From Lachnospiraceae bacterium (GTDB taxonomy: Bacteria; Bacillota; Clostridia; Lachnospirales; Lachnospiraceae), in contig JAFWUY010000046.1 of the NCBI GenBank assembly GCA_017524035.1, positions 1 to 59,066 of the forward strand: DNA of 59,066 nt. The letters are read 5' to 3'. Below, in pieces: positions 25,059 to 34,803 of this stretch. A program made the position numbers and the translations under genes. The notes below the pieces were generated by a model. It was not told the origin of the DNA. It saw nothing but the letters and a program-made list of their open reading frames with translations, and did no database searches. Each line of letters starts with the position of its first letter. The stretch's first letter is position 1.

Positions 25059-26366
25059 TTATTCCTTATCCTCAACGCGGATGATGAGTTCGTGTTCTTT
25101 TCCTTCGCTTCCGGAAATGATCTCACCGACCTTGCTCTTGACAAGTATGATCTGCTCCATCTCTCCGGGTGCCATGATACGCTTGGGAAGCTTCATCAGC
25201 TGCTTTCCGTCCAGGTATACCGAAAGGTTCTTGTCACGGTATTCGTTTCCGACACGGAATCTTATCGTAAGCGTATCGGGCATCTGTGCGGGTCTTACTA
25301 CCGAAGGCACCGAATACCTTACTCCGTTTTCGGTCTTTATATTTATGACACTTCCGTCATTTTCCTGCACGTTCCTGCCGAGTAAAAAGTCCGCCGCGTT
25401 CTTGCCGGCCGCTGCAGCCTCTCCCGATACGTAATCGACGAGGTCGTGTACGTGGAGAACATTTCCGCAGGCATACACGCCGGGAATATCGGTCTCCAGG
25501 CTATCATTTACGAATGCACCTCCCGTTACGGGATTCATCTTCGCACCCAGCTTATCCGTAAGTTCGTTCTCGGGAATAAGTCCGCAGGAAAGAAGAAGCG
25601 TATCGCATTCATAGAATACTTCGGTTCCCGGGATCGGCTTTTTGTTTTCATCGACCTCAGCTATCGTAACGCCCTCTACTCTTCTCTTTCCCTTGATATC
25701 TACAACAGTGTGGCTGAGGAGAAGAGGGATGCCGAAATCATCCAGACATTGCACGATATTTCTCTTAAGACCTCCCGAATAAGGCTGAAGCTCGGCAACG
25801 CAGAGTACCTTTGCTCCTTCGTAGGTCATACGCCTTGCCATGATAAGTCCTATATCTCCGGATCCCAATATGACTACTTTTTTACCCGGAAGCTTTCCTT
25901 CCATATTGGTGTAATACTGTGCCGTTCCCGCGGAATAGATACCGCTCGGTCTGAAACCGGGAATGTTAAGCGCACCCCTGGGTCTTTCACGGCAGCCCAT
26001 GGCAAGTATCACGGCACGGGCTCTTACATAGAAAAGCCCTTCCGTTTTATTCATCGCGGTGACTGTCTTCTCTCCCGTTTTTTCATCAAAGGAAAGATCG
26101 ATGACCATCGTATCGAGCATATAAGGGATCTGCTCTTTACGGACCATGTCGATATATCTGTCCGCATATTCCGGACCCGTCAGCTCCTCTTTGAATGTAT
26201 GGAGTCCGAAGCCGTTATGTATGCACTGATTAAGGATACCTCCGAGACGGATATCCCTTTCGATGATCAGTATGTCCTTAACGCCCTCGCCCGCTGCGCT
26301 TACAGCCGCTGCAAGGCCCGCAGGACCGCCGCCGATTATAACGAGATCTTTTTTTATCTCTGACAT
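25059..26366 (-). CDS. FAD/NAD(P)-dependent oxidoreductase of the glycerol operon
   Basis: A 435-residue pyridine nucleotide-disulphide type enzyme. The FAD loop GGGPAG is at 12-17, RLGGILNQCIHNGFGLHTF follows, ATG-like LAMGCRERPRG is next, and the second Rossmann loop is GSGDIGLIMARRM. The usual FAD ending ... DIPGVYACGNVLHVHDLVDYV is present. The C-terminal about 95 residues form a beta domain. It stands where GlpB is found in other bacteria and probably transfers electrons from glycerol-3-phosphate oxidation to NAD(P) or another acceptor. It is ten bases from the upstream gene and four bases from DUF1667, so translation is likely coupled. Confidence 0.9.
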   Translation of the reverse strand: MSEIKKDLVIIGGGPAGLAAAVSAAGEGVKDILIIERDIRLGGILNQCIHNGFGLHTFKEELTGPEYADRYIDMVRKEQIPYMLDTMVIDLSFDEKTGEKTVTAMNKTEGLFYVRARAVILAMGCRERPRGALNIPGFRPSGIYSAGTAQYYTNMEGKLPGKKVVILGSGDIGLIMARRMTYEGAKVLCVAELQPYSGGLKRNIVQCLDDFGIPLLLSHTVVDIKGKRRVEGVTIAEVDENKKPIPGTEVFYECDTLLLSCGLIPENELTDKLGAKMNPVTGGAFVNDSLETDIPGVYACGNVLHVHDLVDYVSGEAAAAGKNAADFLLGRNVQENDGSVINIKTENGVRYSVPSVVRPAQMPDTLTIRFRVGNEYRDKNLSVYLDGKQLMKLPKRIMAPGEMEQIILVKSKVGEIISGSEGKEHELIIRVEDKE

Positions 26367-26375
26367 ATCCGCTCC

Positions 26376-27821
26376 TTACAGTGTATCCTTGATCTCACCG
26401 TCTATGTAGTACGAACCGTGACCGCTCTTTTCAATCTCGCCTGTGCTCTTTCCGAGAAGCTCCGCGAGTATCGGGATGGTCCTCGCAAGACAGAATCCCG
26501 TCTGACATCTTCCCATTCCGGCCCTTGTCCTTCTTTTTACTCCGTCAACCGTCGTTGCACCGAGTGTTCTTTGTATCGCATCCCTTATCTCGCCTTCGGT
26601 GACAAGTTCGCATCTGCATACCACCTTCGCATACAGGGGATCCTTCTTTATAAGCTCCGCTCTTTCCTCGTCGCTTGCAAGCGCGATACTCGGTATGCCT
26701 TTTCTCACAGGATTGAAATCCTTCTTTTCCGACGCGTTAAGCTTTTCGGCAATGAGCCCCGCAAGATATGTGCCTATCGCAGGTGCTGCCGTAAGTCCCG
26801 GTGATTCTATTCCGGCCGCATCGAAAAATCCGGGTGCATCCTGAGCTTCACCCACTATAAAATCCCTGCCGTCCTCACGCGCCCTGAGTCCCGCGAAAGA
26901 AGTAATGGTCTTTCTCGGAAGATTCTCTACGGAAAGAGAAGCCTTTGACAGAACCGTATCAAGCCCCTCCGCAGTCGTGGAGGTATCCTCGGGATCTTCC
27001 GCTTCATCGGCGGTAGGGCCGTACATGAGATTGCCGTGGACTGTGGGAGTTACCAGTATGCCCTTTCCGGATTTCGTAGGCAGCTGAAAGAGAGTGTGCT
27101 TTACATAGCTGCCCGCTGTCTTGTCCATCAGGCAGTACTGACCCTTTACGGGCGTGATGTGTATCTTCTTTTCGCAGACCATATTGTGAAAAACGTCCGC
27201 ATATACACCCGCGGCATTAACCACGGTTCTGGTGTCGACGGATCCGTTTTCCGAAGCAACTCTGTAGAAGGTCTCTCCTTTTTCATCCTCAAGCTTTTCG
27301 ATTCCCGTCACGGCATCGAAGATAAATGAAACACCGTTGTCCGCGGCGTTTTCCGCAAAGGCGATCGTCATGTTGAAAGGACATACAATGCCTCCCGTGG
27401 GAGCAAAGAGAGCGCACACCGCATTCTTCGAAACATTCGGCTCCATCCGTTTTAATTCTTCTTTTTCTACAATGCGAAGACCCGGAACGCCGTTTTTGAT
27501 ACCGCGTTCCAACAGCTCCTCAATGCCCTTTCTTCCTTCCTCTTCAAGAGCAAGGATGAGAGAGCCGTTTTCTTTGAACGGAAAATCAAGTTCTTTGGAA
27601 AGGTCGTGAATAAGGCGATTGCCTTCTACGTTGAAGCGTGCTTTAAGAGTGCCGGGCTTTGCATCATATCCCGAATGAACTATTCCGCTGTTAGCTTTTG
27701 ATGTGCCCTCGCATACGTCGGCTTCTTTTTCGAAGACGGCCACATCGAGATCGTATCTTGAAAGCTCCCTGGCTATCGCACATCCGACGACACCTGCTCC
27801 TATTATCGTGACATCCTTCAT
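26376..27821 (-). CDS. Anaerobic glycerol-3-phosphate dehydrogenase-like FAD enzyme (GlpA type)
   Basis: A 481-residue DAO-type oxidoreductase: GAGVVGCAIARELSRYDLDVAVFEKEADV at the N-terminus, then TSKANSGIVHSGYDA, NAAGVYAD, ITSFAGLRARED. The C-terminus carries a BFD-type [2Fe-2S] domain, with VVCRCELVTEGEI and GMGRCQTGFC giving four cysteines. It oxidises glycerol-3-phosphate to dihydroxyacetone phosphate. The chosen ATG has GGAGG six bases upstream; an in-frame start 21 bases earlier is less likely. It leads the glycerol operon, 46 bases after the transglutaminase gene. Confidence 0.9.
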   Translation of the reverse strand: MKDVTIIGAGVVGCAIARELSRYDLDVAVFEKEADVCEGTSKANSGIVHSGYDAKPGTLKARFNVEGNRLIHDLSKELDFPFKENGSLILALEEEGRKGIEELLERGIKNGVPGLRIVEKEELKRMEPNVSKNAVCALFAPTGGIVCPFNMTIAFAENAADNGVSFIFDAVTGIEKLEDEKGETFYRVASENGSVDTRTVVNAAGVYADVFHNMVCEKKIHITPVKGQYCLMDKTAGSYVKHTLFQLPTKSGKGILVTPTVHGNLMYGPTADEAEDPEDTSTTAEGLDTVLSKASLSVENLPRKTITSFAGLRAREDGRDFIVGEAQDAPGFFDAAGIESPGLTAAPAIGTYLAGLIAEKLNASEKKDFNPVRKGIPSIALASDEERAELIKKDPLYAKVVCRCELVTEGEIRDAIQRTLGATTVDGVKRRTRAGMGRCQTGFCLARTIPILAELLGKSTGEIEKSGHGSYYIDGEIKDTL

Positions 27822-27867
27822 ATGATCCCTCCGTAATGTCAAAACAGATATCGGAAACTACTTTTAA

Positions 27868-30354
27868 TTATACAGTTTCCACATTTTTTTGCAAGGTTTT
27901 TGCTTTTTTCACGCGTACCGTGCGCAATGCTTTCAGCACATCCTTCATTGCAAGGCATGTTTCCCTGTATTCCGAATCGGATATGTTATCCGCCGAAAAG
28001 GCGGCTCTTCTTACGGTATGCCCGACATATCCCGCTTTGGAGCTTATATCGTCGAGGTGTTCGCTCAGGTCATCGTATCCGCCGCTTTCCGTCAGGGTCT
28101 TCAGGGCATCCGTCAGCTTCTGTGCAAGGCAGGTGCTGTCGACATTCGCAGAGCCGATCAGTTTACTTCCGGAAAGCTTCTTAACATAGGATCTGTATCT
28201 TACAAGAAGCGCATCGCTGTAATTGCCGTTCTTTTTCATACGGGAAATCTTAAGAAGCATGACCGCATTTTTGATAAACGGTATCAGCAGAAGCAGCAGT
28301 ATTACCGCGACAACGGTAAATCCGAGAGGCTTTATCAGGAATTCAATGCTGTCAAATACTTTCCTGAACGTACTTGCTCCCGCTTCGACGCCCTCCGCAA
28401 GATCGCTGTCCGCACCGGCTTCGTCCCTTGTTGCGGCATTGAAGAGTCCGGAAAGAATTCCCATGATTCCGTTCATCGGAATCTCGTCATCATCTCCGAA
28501 TGACGGTGGTGTCATTTCGTAAGGGATCCATCCGTAGCCCGGAATATAAACCTCCACCCACGCATGGGCCATCGCATCGGACAGCTCCACCCTTACCTTT
28601 CTTTCACCGTTCTCATCCTCGATGAGTTCACCGCCGGCCAGCTGGTTTGCGGTAAGGGCATAGCCTTCGCAGTATCTTGCAGGAATGCCGATGTATCTGA
28701 GAAGAAGGGTTGATGCGGATGCATAATGCATGCAGTAGCCCCTGTCCTGTGATGAAAGGAAATATTCAACAACGTCCCTTCCGTACGGTGTCCTGCCGGG
28801 CTGAAGGGAATATCTGTAATTCTCGGCAAAGTACTGCTCGAGACGCGAGCAGCTGTAGAGTATGCCATGATATGTCCTGTCGTCATTGACCATTCCGGCT
28901 TTGTCGACGGTCTCGTCCAGAATTGGGATAAGGCTTTCGGGAATATACGTATAGTTGTCGAAAACAAATTCGGAATATTTGAGCATTCCCACATCATCTG
29001 TCTCATAGAATACATCTTGATGTGAGGGCACATATGTTATGTACGAAGTACCGTCCTTATCACCCACTGCGTTTATCGAATGATAAGGAAGATAATAATA
29101 TCCCGGATCGGCTCCGACATTTTCAATCTCCATTTCTACCGGTTCACCCGTCATATGGAAAGGCTCGTATCCGCCTTCGCCGAACACATTTGTATCTTCG
29201 GTAAACCTGTCAACGTAATATTTGTCTCCGACAAACGCGCGCAGGTATACGGTTTCTGAAGTTTCGGGTGCATAGGTTACGATCAGATCGGTCTCGTAAT
29301 CGGGTGTGACCGAACCGATGCCTCCGAGTCTTCCGTGTGCAAGACCGCCCGTTGCGTCGTAGCGGTTGAACATTGATGTAAGTCCGTTCATTACAAGCAC
29401 TTCGACATATTCGTCCGTCTTGTTCTTCAGCCTGTTCGATATGTACTTGGTAGAATAGCTGTCTCCGAATACGGCACCCGATACGACGAAGAAAACAAGC
29501 GAGAGTATAACGGAGATTCCGAATACGGAAAGCATTCCCCTTGCGGAAAGAATATATGAATCATCCGCCCCTTTCCGTCTTCGCCGTCTGGAATAAATCT
29601 CGTATTTTTTGTACCTGTACGGCAGCGCATAATAACCCGCCCTGGAAAGGACAAGTACCGAAGCGTAGCACATTATAAGCATCGTCATGCACAGATACGA
29701 AGGAGTGATGTCGATGTAGAATGCGGCCTGAAGCGGAATGAACGTGACCAGGAATGTGAGTGCGGGATTCATGTAACTTGAAATGGTCACATTGAGCATG
29801 ATGCAATAGACCCAGCCCATGAATATACATGCAATGGGAACGGAAAGACTCCTGTCGGCAATGACCTCTTCGGAGACCCTGGCCGCGGGAAGCGAAAAAT
29901 AATCGACATAGTGCTGGTTCATTTCGTTCAGGAAAGCCTGAAAGCCCGAGTTGATGTATGAATACATCAGCACAGAGAAAACAAAGAAAGATATGAACAT
30001 CGTGATGTAACCGATGTAGAATGTTGCGCGGTTATAGTAGACCGATGCGGAGATGATGGCCATGACAAGGATCCATACGAAAACCTTGACGGGGTCATAC
30101 GCAAGACCGAAGGATCCCGCAAGCCCCCACACGGTTCCGTATGCACCAAAAAAGATCAGGATACCCCTGAGAAGAACCGCAATGTATTTATGCGGAGGCT
30201 TATCTGCAATGATATCACCTTCGCACACTCCTCTTGCGGACAACTCCTTATTCCTGTCCCTGAGTTCTTTCCTTCCCCTGAATCCCGGATGGGGATCGGT
30301 CTGCAAAGAAAGCATCTTTTCTTTTTTCAGGTATTTAGTATTCCTTCCGGACAT
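27868..30354 (-). CDS. Membrane transglutaminase-like protein (TgpA/DUF3488 type)
   Basis: An 828-residue protein. The N-terminal about 60 residues are cytoplasmic and charged, six or seven membrane segments lie between about 60 and 300, then comes a large extracellular part. The transglutaminase-like core has RTPYGRDVVEYFLSS, DRGYCMHYASASTLLLRYIGIPARYCEGY with the catalytic Cys, and AMAHAWVEVYIPGYGWIPYEMTPP with His and the third residue region. A further helix (about 665-690) and a cytoplasmic tail follow. Such proteins with MoxR and DUF58 are thought to act in the cell envelope or protein cross-linking. Its start overlaps the end of DUF58 by 28 bases. Confidence 0.9.
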   Translation of the reverse strand: MSGRNTKYLKKEKMLSLQTDPHPGFRGRKELRDRNKELSARGVCEGDIIADKPPHKYIAVLLRGILIFFGAYGTVWGLAGSFGLAYDPVKVFVWILVMAIISASVYYNRATFYIGYITMFISFFVFSVLMYSYINSGFQAFLNEMNQHYVDYFSLPAARVSEEVIADRSLSVPIACIFMGWVYCIMLNVTISSYMNPALTFLVTFIPLQAAFYIDITPSYLCMTMLIMCYASVLVLSRAGYYALPYRYKKYEIYSRRRRRKGADDSYILSARGMLSVFGISVILSLVFFVVSGAVFGDSYSTKYISNRLKNKTDEYVEVLVMNGLTSMFNRYDATGGLAHGRLGGIGSVTPDYETDLIVTYAPETSETVYLRAFVGDKYYVDRFTEDTNVFGEGGYEPFHMTGEPVEMEIENVGADPGYYYLPYHSINAVGDKDGTSYITYVPSHQDVFYETDDVGMLKYSEFVFDNYTYIPESLIPILDETVDKAGMVNDDRTYHGILYSCSRLEQYFAENYRYSLQPGRTPYGRDVVEYFLSSQDRGYCMHYASASTLLLRYIGIPARYCEGYALTANQLAGGELIEDENGERKVRVELSDAMAHAWVEVYIPGYGWIPYEMTPPSFGDDDEIPMNGIMGILSGLFNAATRDEAGADSDLAEGVEAGASTFRKVFDSIEFLIKPLGFTVVAVILLLLLIPFIKNAVMLLKISRMKKNGNYSDALLVRYRSYVKKLSGSKLIGSANVDSTCLAQKLTDALKTLTESGGYDDLSEHLDDISSKAGYVGHTVRRAAFSADNISDSEYRETCLAMKDVLKALRTVRVKKAKTLQKNVETV

Positions 30355-31331
30355 ATTCTTATGATCCCGTAGCTGCCGGGGTTCTGTGCCATGAACATCG
30401 GATACACCTCGGTTTCCGATGCACTCTCCCTCATTATCTCATATATGCTCTCGTCAAGATCCGAGGCACTGCTCACATTGCAGTAAAAGAATGTTTTCTC
30501 ACCCGGATGATAGATCGCCGTCCTGAATCCCATATTCTGCGCGAGCATTTTTTTTCCGAGCGAATAGTAGAGCCTGAGAGAACGTTCTTCTTTTCCCTTT
30601 ATTATCTCCGGCAAAAGCATGTACATCAGGTCCACGCTTCTTTCATATTCCTTGACCATCAGCTCCTGTGCGGCTGCCGATGCTTTCCAGTGGATATCCT
30701 TGAGCCTGTCACCCGCCCTGTATTCCCTGAGCTGTCTGATATCCCTGGTGAGTTCACCCGTCTCGGACAAAATGTCATCGGCCGGTTCTCCTTCATACTG
30801 CGTAAGCACGATATCCGGAACCGGAACGACCGACGGCATTACAGGTATCATGACATGGATCTCGTTCTTTACCTTGAAAGTCCTGAAATGCAACGGATCG
30901 CTCACAAGTATATCCGAAGCATCGAGATTGAACATTCCGGGCATGGAGGTTTTAAAGGAAAGATTGATGTGATCCGAAACGAAGCTTTCTCCCGCAACCG
31001 TGATGGTAAACGTGCGGTCGTCTTTTCTGTATGAATTGCTGTATGTATAGCGTATGATGCACCTGAGAAGAGGAACGAACGAAGTGTTTCTGATGTGCAG
31101 TCTTATCCTGAATTCATCTCCCTCCGTTATCTGCTCGGGAGGAGCGGATGCGGTAACGGAAAAACGCTTCGAGCCGTAAGAACCTGCGGCGATCGAAAAT
31201 AAAGGAAGCACTATAAGAAAAACAAGAAGAATCGAGGCAAGGGGCTGTCTGTAGAAAACCGCTACAAGGAGCACCACTGCCGTCATCAGTACATATGAAA
31301 TAATGTACAGAACGTTTTTGAAATGTTCCAT
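30327..31331 (-). CDS. DUF58-domain membrane protein
   Basis: A 334-residue protein when begun at MEHFKNVLYIISYVLM, one base after the MoxR stop; the longer reading upstream lies inside MoxR and is rejected. Two N-terminal membrane helices (about 5-45) are followed by a beta-rich stretch, then the DUF58 signature IRQLREYRAGDRLKDIHWKASAAAQELMVKEYE. DUF58 proteins resemble von Willebrand A domains and accompany MoxR ATPases as their likely clients. The order MoxR, DUF58, transglutaminase is a well-known bacterial arrangement. Confidence 0.92.
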   Translation of the reverse strand: MEHFKNVLYIISYVLMTAVVLLVAVFYRQPLASILLVFLIVLPLFSIAAGSYGSKRFSVTASAPPEQITEGDEFRIRLHIRNTSFVPLLRCIIRYTYSNSYRKDDRTFTITVAGESFVSDHINLSFKTSMPGMFNLDASDILVSDPLHFRTFKVKNEIHVMIPVMPSVVPVPDIVLTQYEGEPADDILSETGELTRDIRQLREYRAGDRLKDIHWKASAAAQELMVKEYERSVDLMYMLLPEIIKGKEERSLRLYYSLGKKMLAQNMGFRTAIYHPGEKTFFYCNVSSASDLDESIYEIMRESASETEVYPMFMAQNPGSYGIIRICPEGILNT

Positions 31332-31332
31332 C

Positions 31333-32256
31333 TTAACTGATCTTTGGGATGGGAACGCTCTTGATGATCTCCGAAAGGATCTCACCGATCGAAAGACCGG
31401 ACGCTCTTCCCCTGGGTGAAAGCTTTACTCTGTGTGCTGCAGTGTATATCCATGCCCTGTGTATATCTGCCGGAGTCAGATAATTTCTCTCCGACATATA
31501 CGCAAGCGCCCTGGAGACCTTATACAGCGCAATGCTTCCTCTGGGCGAAAGTCCGAGTGAAAATCTCTCATCGTTTCTGGTCGCTTCCGAAAGTGCGACA
31601 ACATAATCGTAAAGTGCGGGATCCGTATAGACCTCGGAAGCCGCTTTCTGAATATCAAGTATCTCACCTGCGCTAAAGACCGCATTCACGGTATCCATCT
31701 TTGAACGGGCATCACCCGCAAGGACTTCCACCTCGCTCCCGTGATCGGGATATCCCATTGACAGACATGTCATAAATCGGTCGAGCTGGGATTCTGGAAG
31801 CTTCTGCGTTCCGCTCGAACCGTAAGGATTCTCTGTTGCGATAACAAAGAAAGGATCGGGAAGCGTTCTGGTGTTGCCCTCGACAGTAGCACGTCTTTCC
31901 TCCATTACCTCAAGAAGAGCGGACTGTGTCTTGGGCGAGGTTCTGTTGATCTCATCCGCAAGAAACAGGTTGGTATAAATGCTCCCCTCGCGGAAAATGA
32001 ATTCACCCGTCTTCTGATCGTAGTATGTAAAGCCGAGCAGGTCTCCGGGAACTACGTCGGGCGTAAACTGTACTCTGGAATAATCAAGTCCGAGTGCTCT
32101 TGACAGCGCAACCGCCAGGGTGGTCTTACCCACGCCGGGAATATCCTCGAGAAGAACATGTCCACCGGCGATGAGTGTTGCGAGCACAATGGTCACAACC
32201 TCTCTTTTTCCCCTGACTACTTTTTCTATTTCGTTGATTACATCATCGGTTCTCAT
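31333..32256 (-). CDS. MoxR-family AAA+ ATPase
   Basis: A 307-residue ATPase. Walker A is GVGKTTLA in LLEDIPGVGKTTLAVALSRA, Walker B is LFLADEINRTSPKTQSALLE, and sensor 1 is FVIATENPYGSSGTQKLPESQLDRFM. The C-terminal lid has LGLSPRGSIALYKVSRALAYM. It acts as a chaperone-like ATPase for the DUF58 partner encoded next to it. It starts three bases after the 79-residue gene, which points to one transcript with the upstream cNMP-type gene and thrS. Confidence 0.94.
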   Translation of the reverse strand: MRTDDVINEIEKVVRGKREVVTIVLATLIAGGHVLLEDIPGVGKTTLAVALSRALGLDYSRVQFTPDVVPGDLLGFTYYDQKTGEFIFREGSIYTNLFLADEINRTSPKTQSALLEVMEERRATVEGNTRTLPDPFFVIATENPYGSSGTQKLPESQLDRFMTCLSMGYPDHGSEVEVLAGDARSKMDTVNAVFSAGEILDIQKAASEVYTDPALYDYVVALSEATRNDERFSLGLSPRGSIALYKVSRALAYMSERNYLTPADIHRAWIYTAAHRVKLSPRGRASGLSIGEILSEIIKSVPIPKIS

Positions 32257-32259
32257 TTT

Positions 32260-32499
32260 TCAGTTTCCCGTCTGTGAATTTTTAAAGAGATTGAAGGTTT
32301 CTATATCATCAGCTGTAAGTTTTATGTTGGATACCGATTCTTTTCCCTCGGGGGTGGTGACTTTGATCTCTATGACCGAACCTTCGCGGAGATCTCCGTT
32401 TGATATCGACTGTATGAATGCGATTGCCTTCGGGTGCTGCTCCTGGAAAATCTTCATGCGTCCGGCAGCCTGCATCATTGCAATAGGGTTCATTCCCAT
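32260..32499 (-). CDS. Small 79-residue protein of unknown function
   Basis: Starts MGMNPIAMMQAAGRMKIFQE. The first half is predicted helical with many methionines; the second has a beta-like stretch VIEIKVTTPEGKESVSNIKLTADDIETFNLF. No cysteines or membrane segments. It is packed between the cNMP-type gene (18 bases) and MoxR (3 bases), so it is very likely expressed with them. I do not recognise the family; a small partner of the MoxR system is one possibility. Confidence 0.7.
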   Translation of the reverse strand: MGMNPIAMMQAAGRMKIFQEQHPKAIAFIQSISNGDLREGSVIEIKVTTPEGKESVSNIKLTADDIETFNLFKNSQTGN

Positions 32500-32517
32500 A
32501 TGGGCGTCCTCTTTTCG

Positions 32518-34803
32518 TTAAACATTTCCTGATATGAATGCGATCTCGTCCCTGAGAGTATCGGGAACGCTCTGTCCCGAATTTACAAGCTTCTTTTCAA
32601 GTCCCTCAAGTCTGTGAAGCTTCTGCCCCTTCTTGAGCTCGCTTCTGTCTATCAGCTCCGTATAGATGGGATTGGTGCGCAGTTTGGTATTCTGCCTGTC
32701 GCTGAAAGGACAGTAGGTATGGATTATCTGCCTTGCAACCTTATTGAGCCTGGGAGATCCGTTTCCTTCATACATGACCCAGAGAATGTAATCGCGGATG
32801 AACATTTCCTTGAAGCTGTTCTTGGCTCTCTGCAGCGAAGTCCTGATCTTCTCCTTGATCTCAGGGCTCAGATCCCTGTTCTTTCTGTAGAACTGTACAT
32901 AGTCAAAATACTCACTGGTGAGCGAATGCTCGGTGACATCGTTCCACCTTGCACCCTGAATGCGCTTGCACATCTCCCACCTGAAATCACCTGTAAGCCT
33001 GATAAGAGTAGCGAAGATATCCTCCGAATGGAATATGCTTATCGCCATTCTTGACGGTGAATTGCGGAGCTTTCCTTCTATCTCCTGCCACATTACCGCC
33101 CTGGTTCCCATATTGGGCATCAGTATGAAATCGGGCAGAAATTCCAGATGGATCGTTTCCTTTCCCATTACATCGATGTTCTTCTGGTCAAGGGTCTCAC
33201 GGTAATATGCTGAATAATCTATCTCCCTGATCCTGTCAAGAGCTCCGGATATGGCCTCGAGAGTAACAAGTGTTGATGTGGGATCCTTGATACAGGTCTT
33301 TTCCAGGAATATGGGACAGAAGGTTGTGATCCTTCCGTAGGTAACCTTATCGGCCGAACGGAAGAAATTATCTAGTTCGAAATTCACCCTGGCCCTGCCG
33401 TCCATGAGTCTCTTCTTTTCCTCGGCTGCATCGATCTTGTTCTGTATCTTCAGCTTATGGATCGTATCGGTATAGTCGGTGTCGAATTCATCGCGGCTCG
33501 GATCCTTCCTGCCGTTATAGATATTCTTAAGCCAGTCATAGAAAGTATAGATGCCGGCACCCGAATGGTCCTTCAGTGATGAAGCGATGTTTGCAAGATA
33601 TGAGGAATACCTTCTTCCGGCAAGCTGTTCATCGACATAACCGAAATAAAGGAACATTAGCACGGGAAGAGTGGGTGTCTTTTCCAGGGTCCTGAAAAAT
33701 ACAAGCTTATAGATGTCGTAGAATTCGGTTGCGATCCTTTTTCTCAGGGTTGCAACATCATCATCGACGGATTCGGGATCGTCCACATTCTTAAGATCGA
33801 TCACATGGGTCTTGAAATTGATGACAGTCTCGGATTCTTCCCCGATAAAGTCGATGATCTTATCGAGTGAGCCGCTTAGTTCCTCGGTAAATCCTGCCTC
33901 ATCGGTTCCTTCGTTATCTTCCTCTTCCTCGACAGCATCGGGAATGTTGTCCGCCTTGTCCGCGAAAGCATCCATTCTGCTCCTGTAGACACCGTCATCG
34001 AGTCCCACCTCATCATAGAAGGATTCCTCTATGCGGGTGATGGTCTTTCTGAGTTCGAACATATCGTCACTGCCCGCACTGAGTCTGAAGAACAGTTCGG
34101 TCAGATGATCGTACAGATCGTTTCCTTCGGGCTTGAAATAGATATTTCCGAGTTCCTGCCTGAAGGTGTAATAATTGTCGAGAAGCTGGTATGCCTTCCT
34201 CGAGTCAAGGCTTCCCTTTCTTAGCATTCCCATGGTAACGGAAAGATCCGTCGCTACGGTCTTGCCCGTTTCGGACTGGTAGAGCCTGGCAAGTCCGGCA
34301 TAATAATCTGCAAGCCAGGTATCCGAAGATTCCTCGATCAGATAGGTATCAAGTTCGGACAGCTCTCCGATATCCTCCGCCTTGACACGGAACTTTTTGC
34401 AGAGACTCCTGTAGAGGTCGACATCCCTGCCAAGCTTCTGGTACAGATCGCCGGAATGGATCTCGGAGATCTGGCACTGTCCGAGAAGACCGGTTATCTG
34501 TTTGAACAATGAACAAAGAGAAACCCTGGCGAAGTCGGAATGCTGCGACAGGAGTTTCTCCAATGTTTCAAGATTCGTATAAGGATACGGAATGACAACC
34601 GTGTCGGAAACAGCCTTATAACCGAGGAAGTGAACTTCGTTCACAACCTCGGTTATGCCCATGACATCCGCACGGTCGAGCATCATGGCACCGCCGGGAT
34701 AAACCGCCGCCACGCGCCCCGATATGATCAGGCCGAGCGAAGATATCGCCGAACCCGCTTCGATTATCGTCTGTCCTCTTTTATATGTCCGGTTTTCAGC
34801 CAT
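32518..34803 (-). CDS. Large protein with N-terminal cyclic-nucleotide-binding-like domain, function unknown
   Basis: A 761-residue soluble protein. Residues 1-about 105 resemble a Crp-type beta barrel (YKRGQTIIEAGSAISSLGLIISGRVAAVY, then a GxxE-like MGITEVVNE), but the usual arginine-containing phosphate cassette is not visible, so ligand binding is uncertain. Residues about 110-290 are helical. A very acidic linker (VEEEEDNEGTDEAG) follows, then about 440 residues with no motif I recognise (FELDNFFRSADKVTYGRITTFCPIF; ARWNDVTEHSLTSEYFDYVQFYRKNRD). There is no DNA-binding motif. It overlaps the thrS stop by eight bases and precedes the MoxR cluster. It could be a sensor or scaffold; unproven. 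Confidence 0.8.
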   Translation of the reverse strand: MAENRTYKRGQTIIEAGSAISSLGLIISGRVAAVYPGGAMMLDRADVMGITEVVNEVHFLGYKAVSDTVVIPYPYTNLETLEKLLSQHSDFARVSLCSLFKQITGLLGQCQISEIHSGDLYQKLGRDVDLYRSLCKKFRVKAEDIGELSELDTYLIEESSDTWLADYYAGLARLYQSETGKTVATDLSVTMGMLRKGSLDSRKAYQLLDNYYTFRQELGNIYFKPEGNDLYDHLTELFFRLSAGSDDMFELRKTITRIEESFYDEVGLDDGVYRSRMDAFADKADNIPDAVEEEEDNEGTDEAGFTEELSGSLDKIIDFIGEESETVINFKTHVIDLKNVDDPESVDDDVATLRKRIATEFYDIYKLVFFRTLEKTPTLPVLMFLYFGYVDEQLAGRRYSSYLANIASSLKDHSGAGIYTFYDWLKNIYNGRKDPSRDEFDTDYTDTIHKLKIQNKIDAAEEKKRLMDGRARVNFELDNFFRSADKVTYGRITTFCPIFLEKTCIKDPTSTLVTLEAISGALDRIREIDYSAYYRETLDQKNIDVMGKETIHLEFLPDFILMPNMGTRAVMWQEIEGKLRNSPSRMAISIFHSEDIFATLIRLTGDFRWEMCKRIQGARWNDVTEHSLTSEYFDYVQFYRKNRDLSPEIKEKIRTSLQRAKNSFKEMFIRDYILWVMYEGNGSPRLNKVARQIIHTYCPFSDRQNTKLRTNPIYTELIDRSELKKGQKLHRLEGLEKKLVNSGQSVPDTLRDEIAFISGNV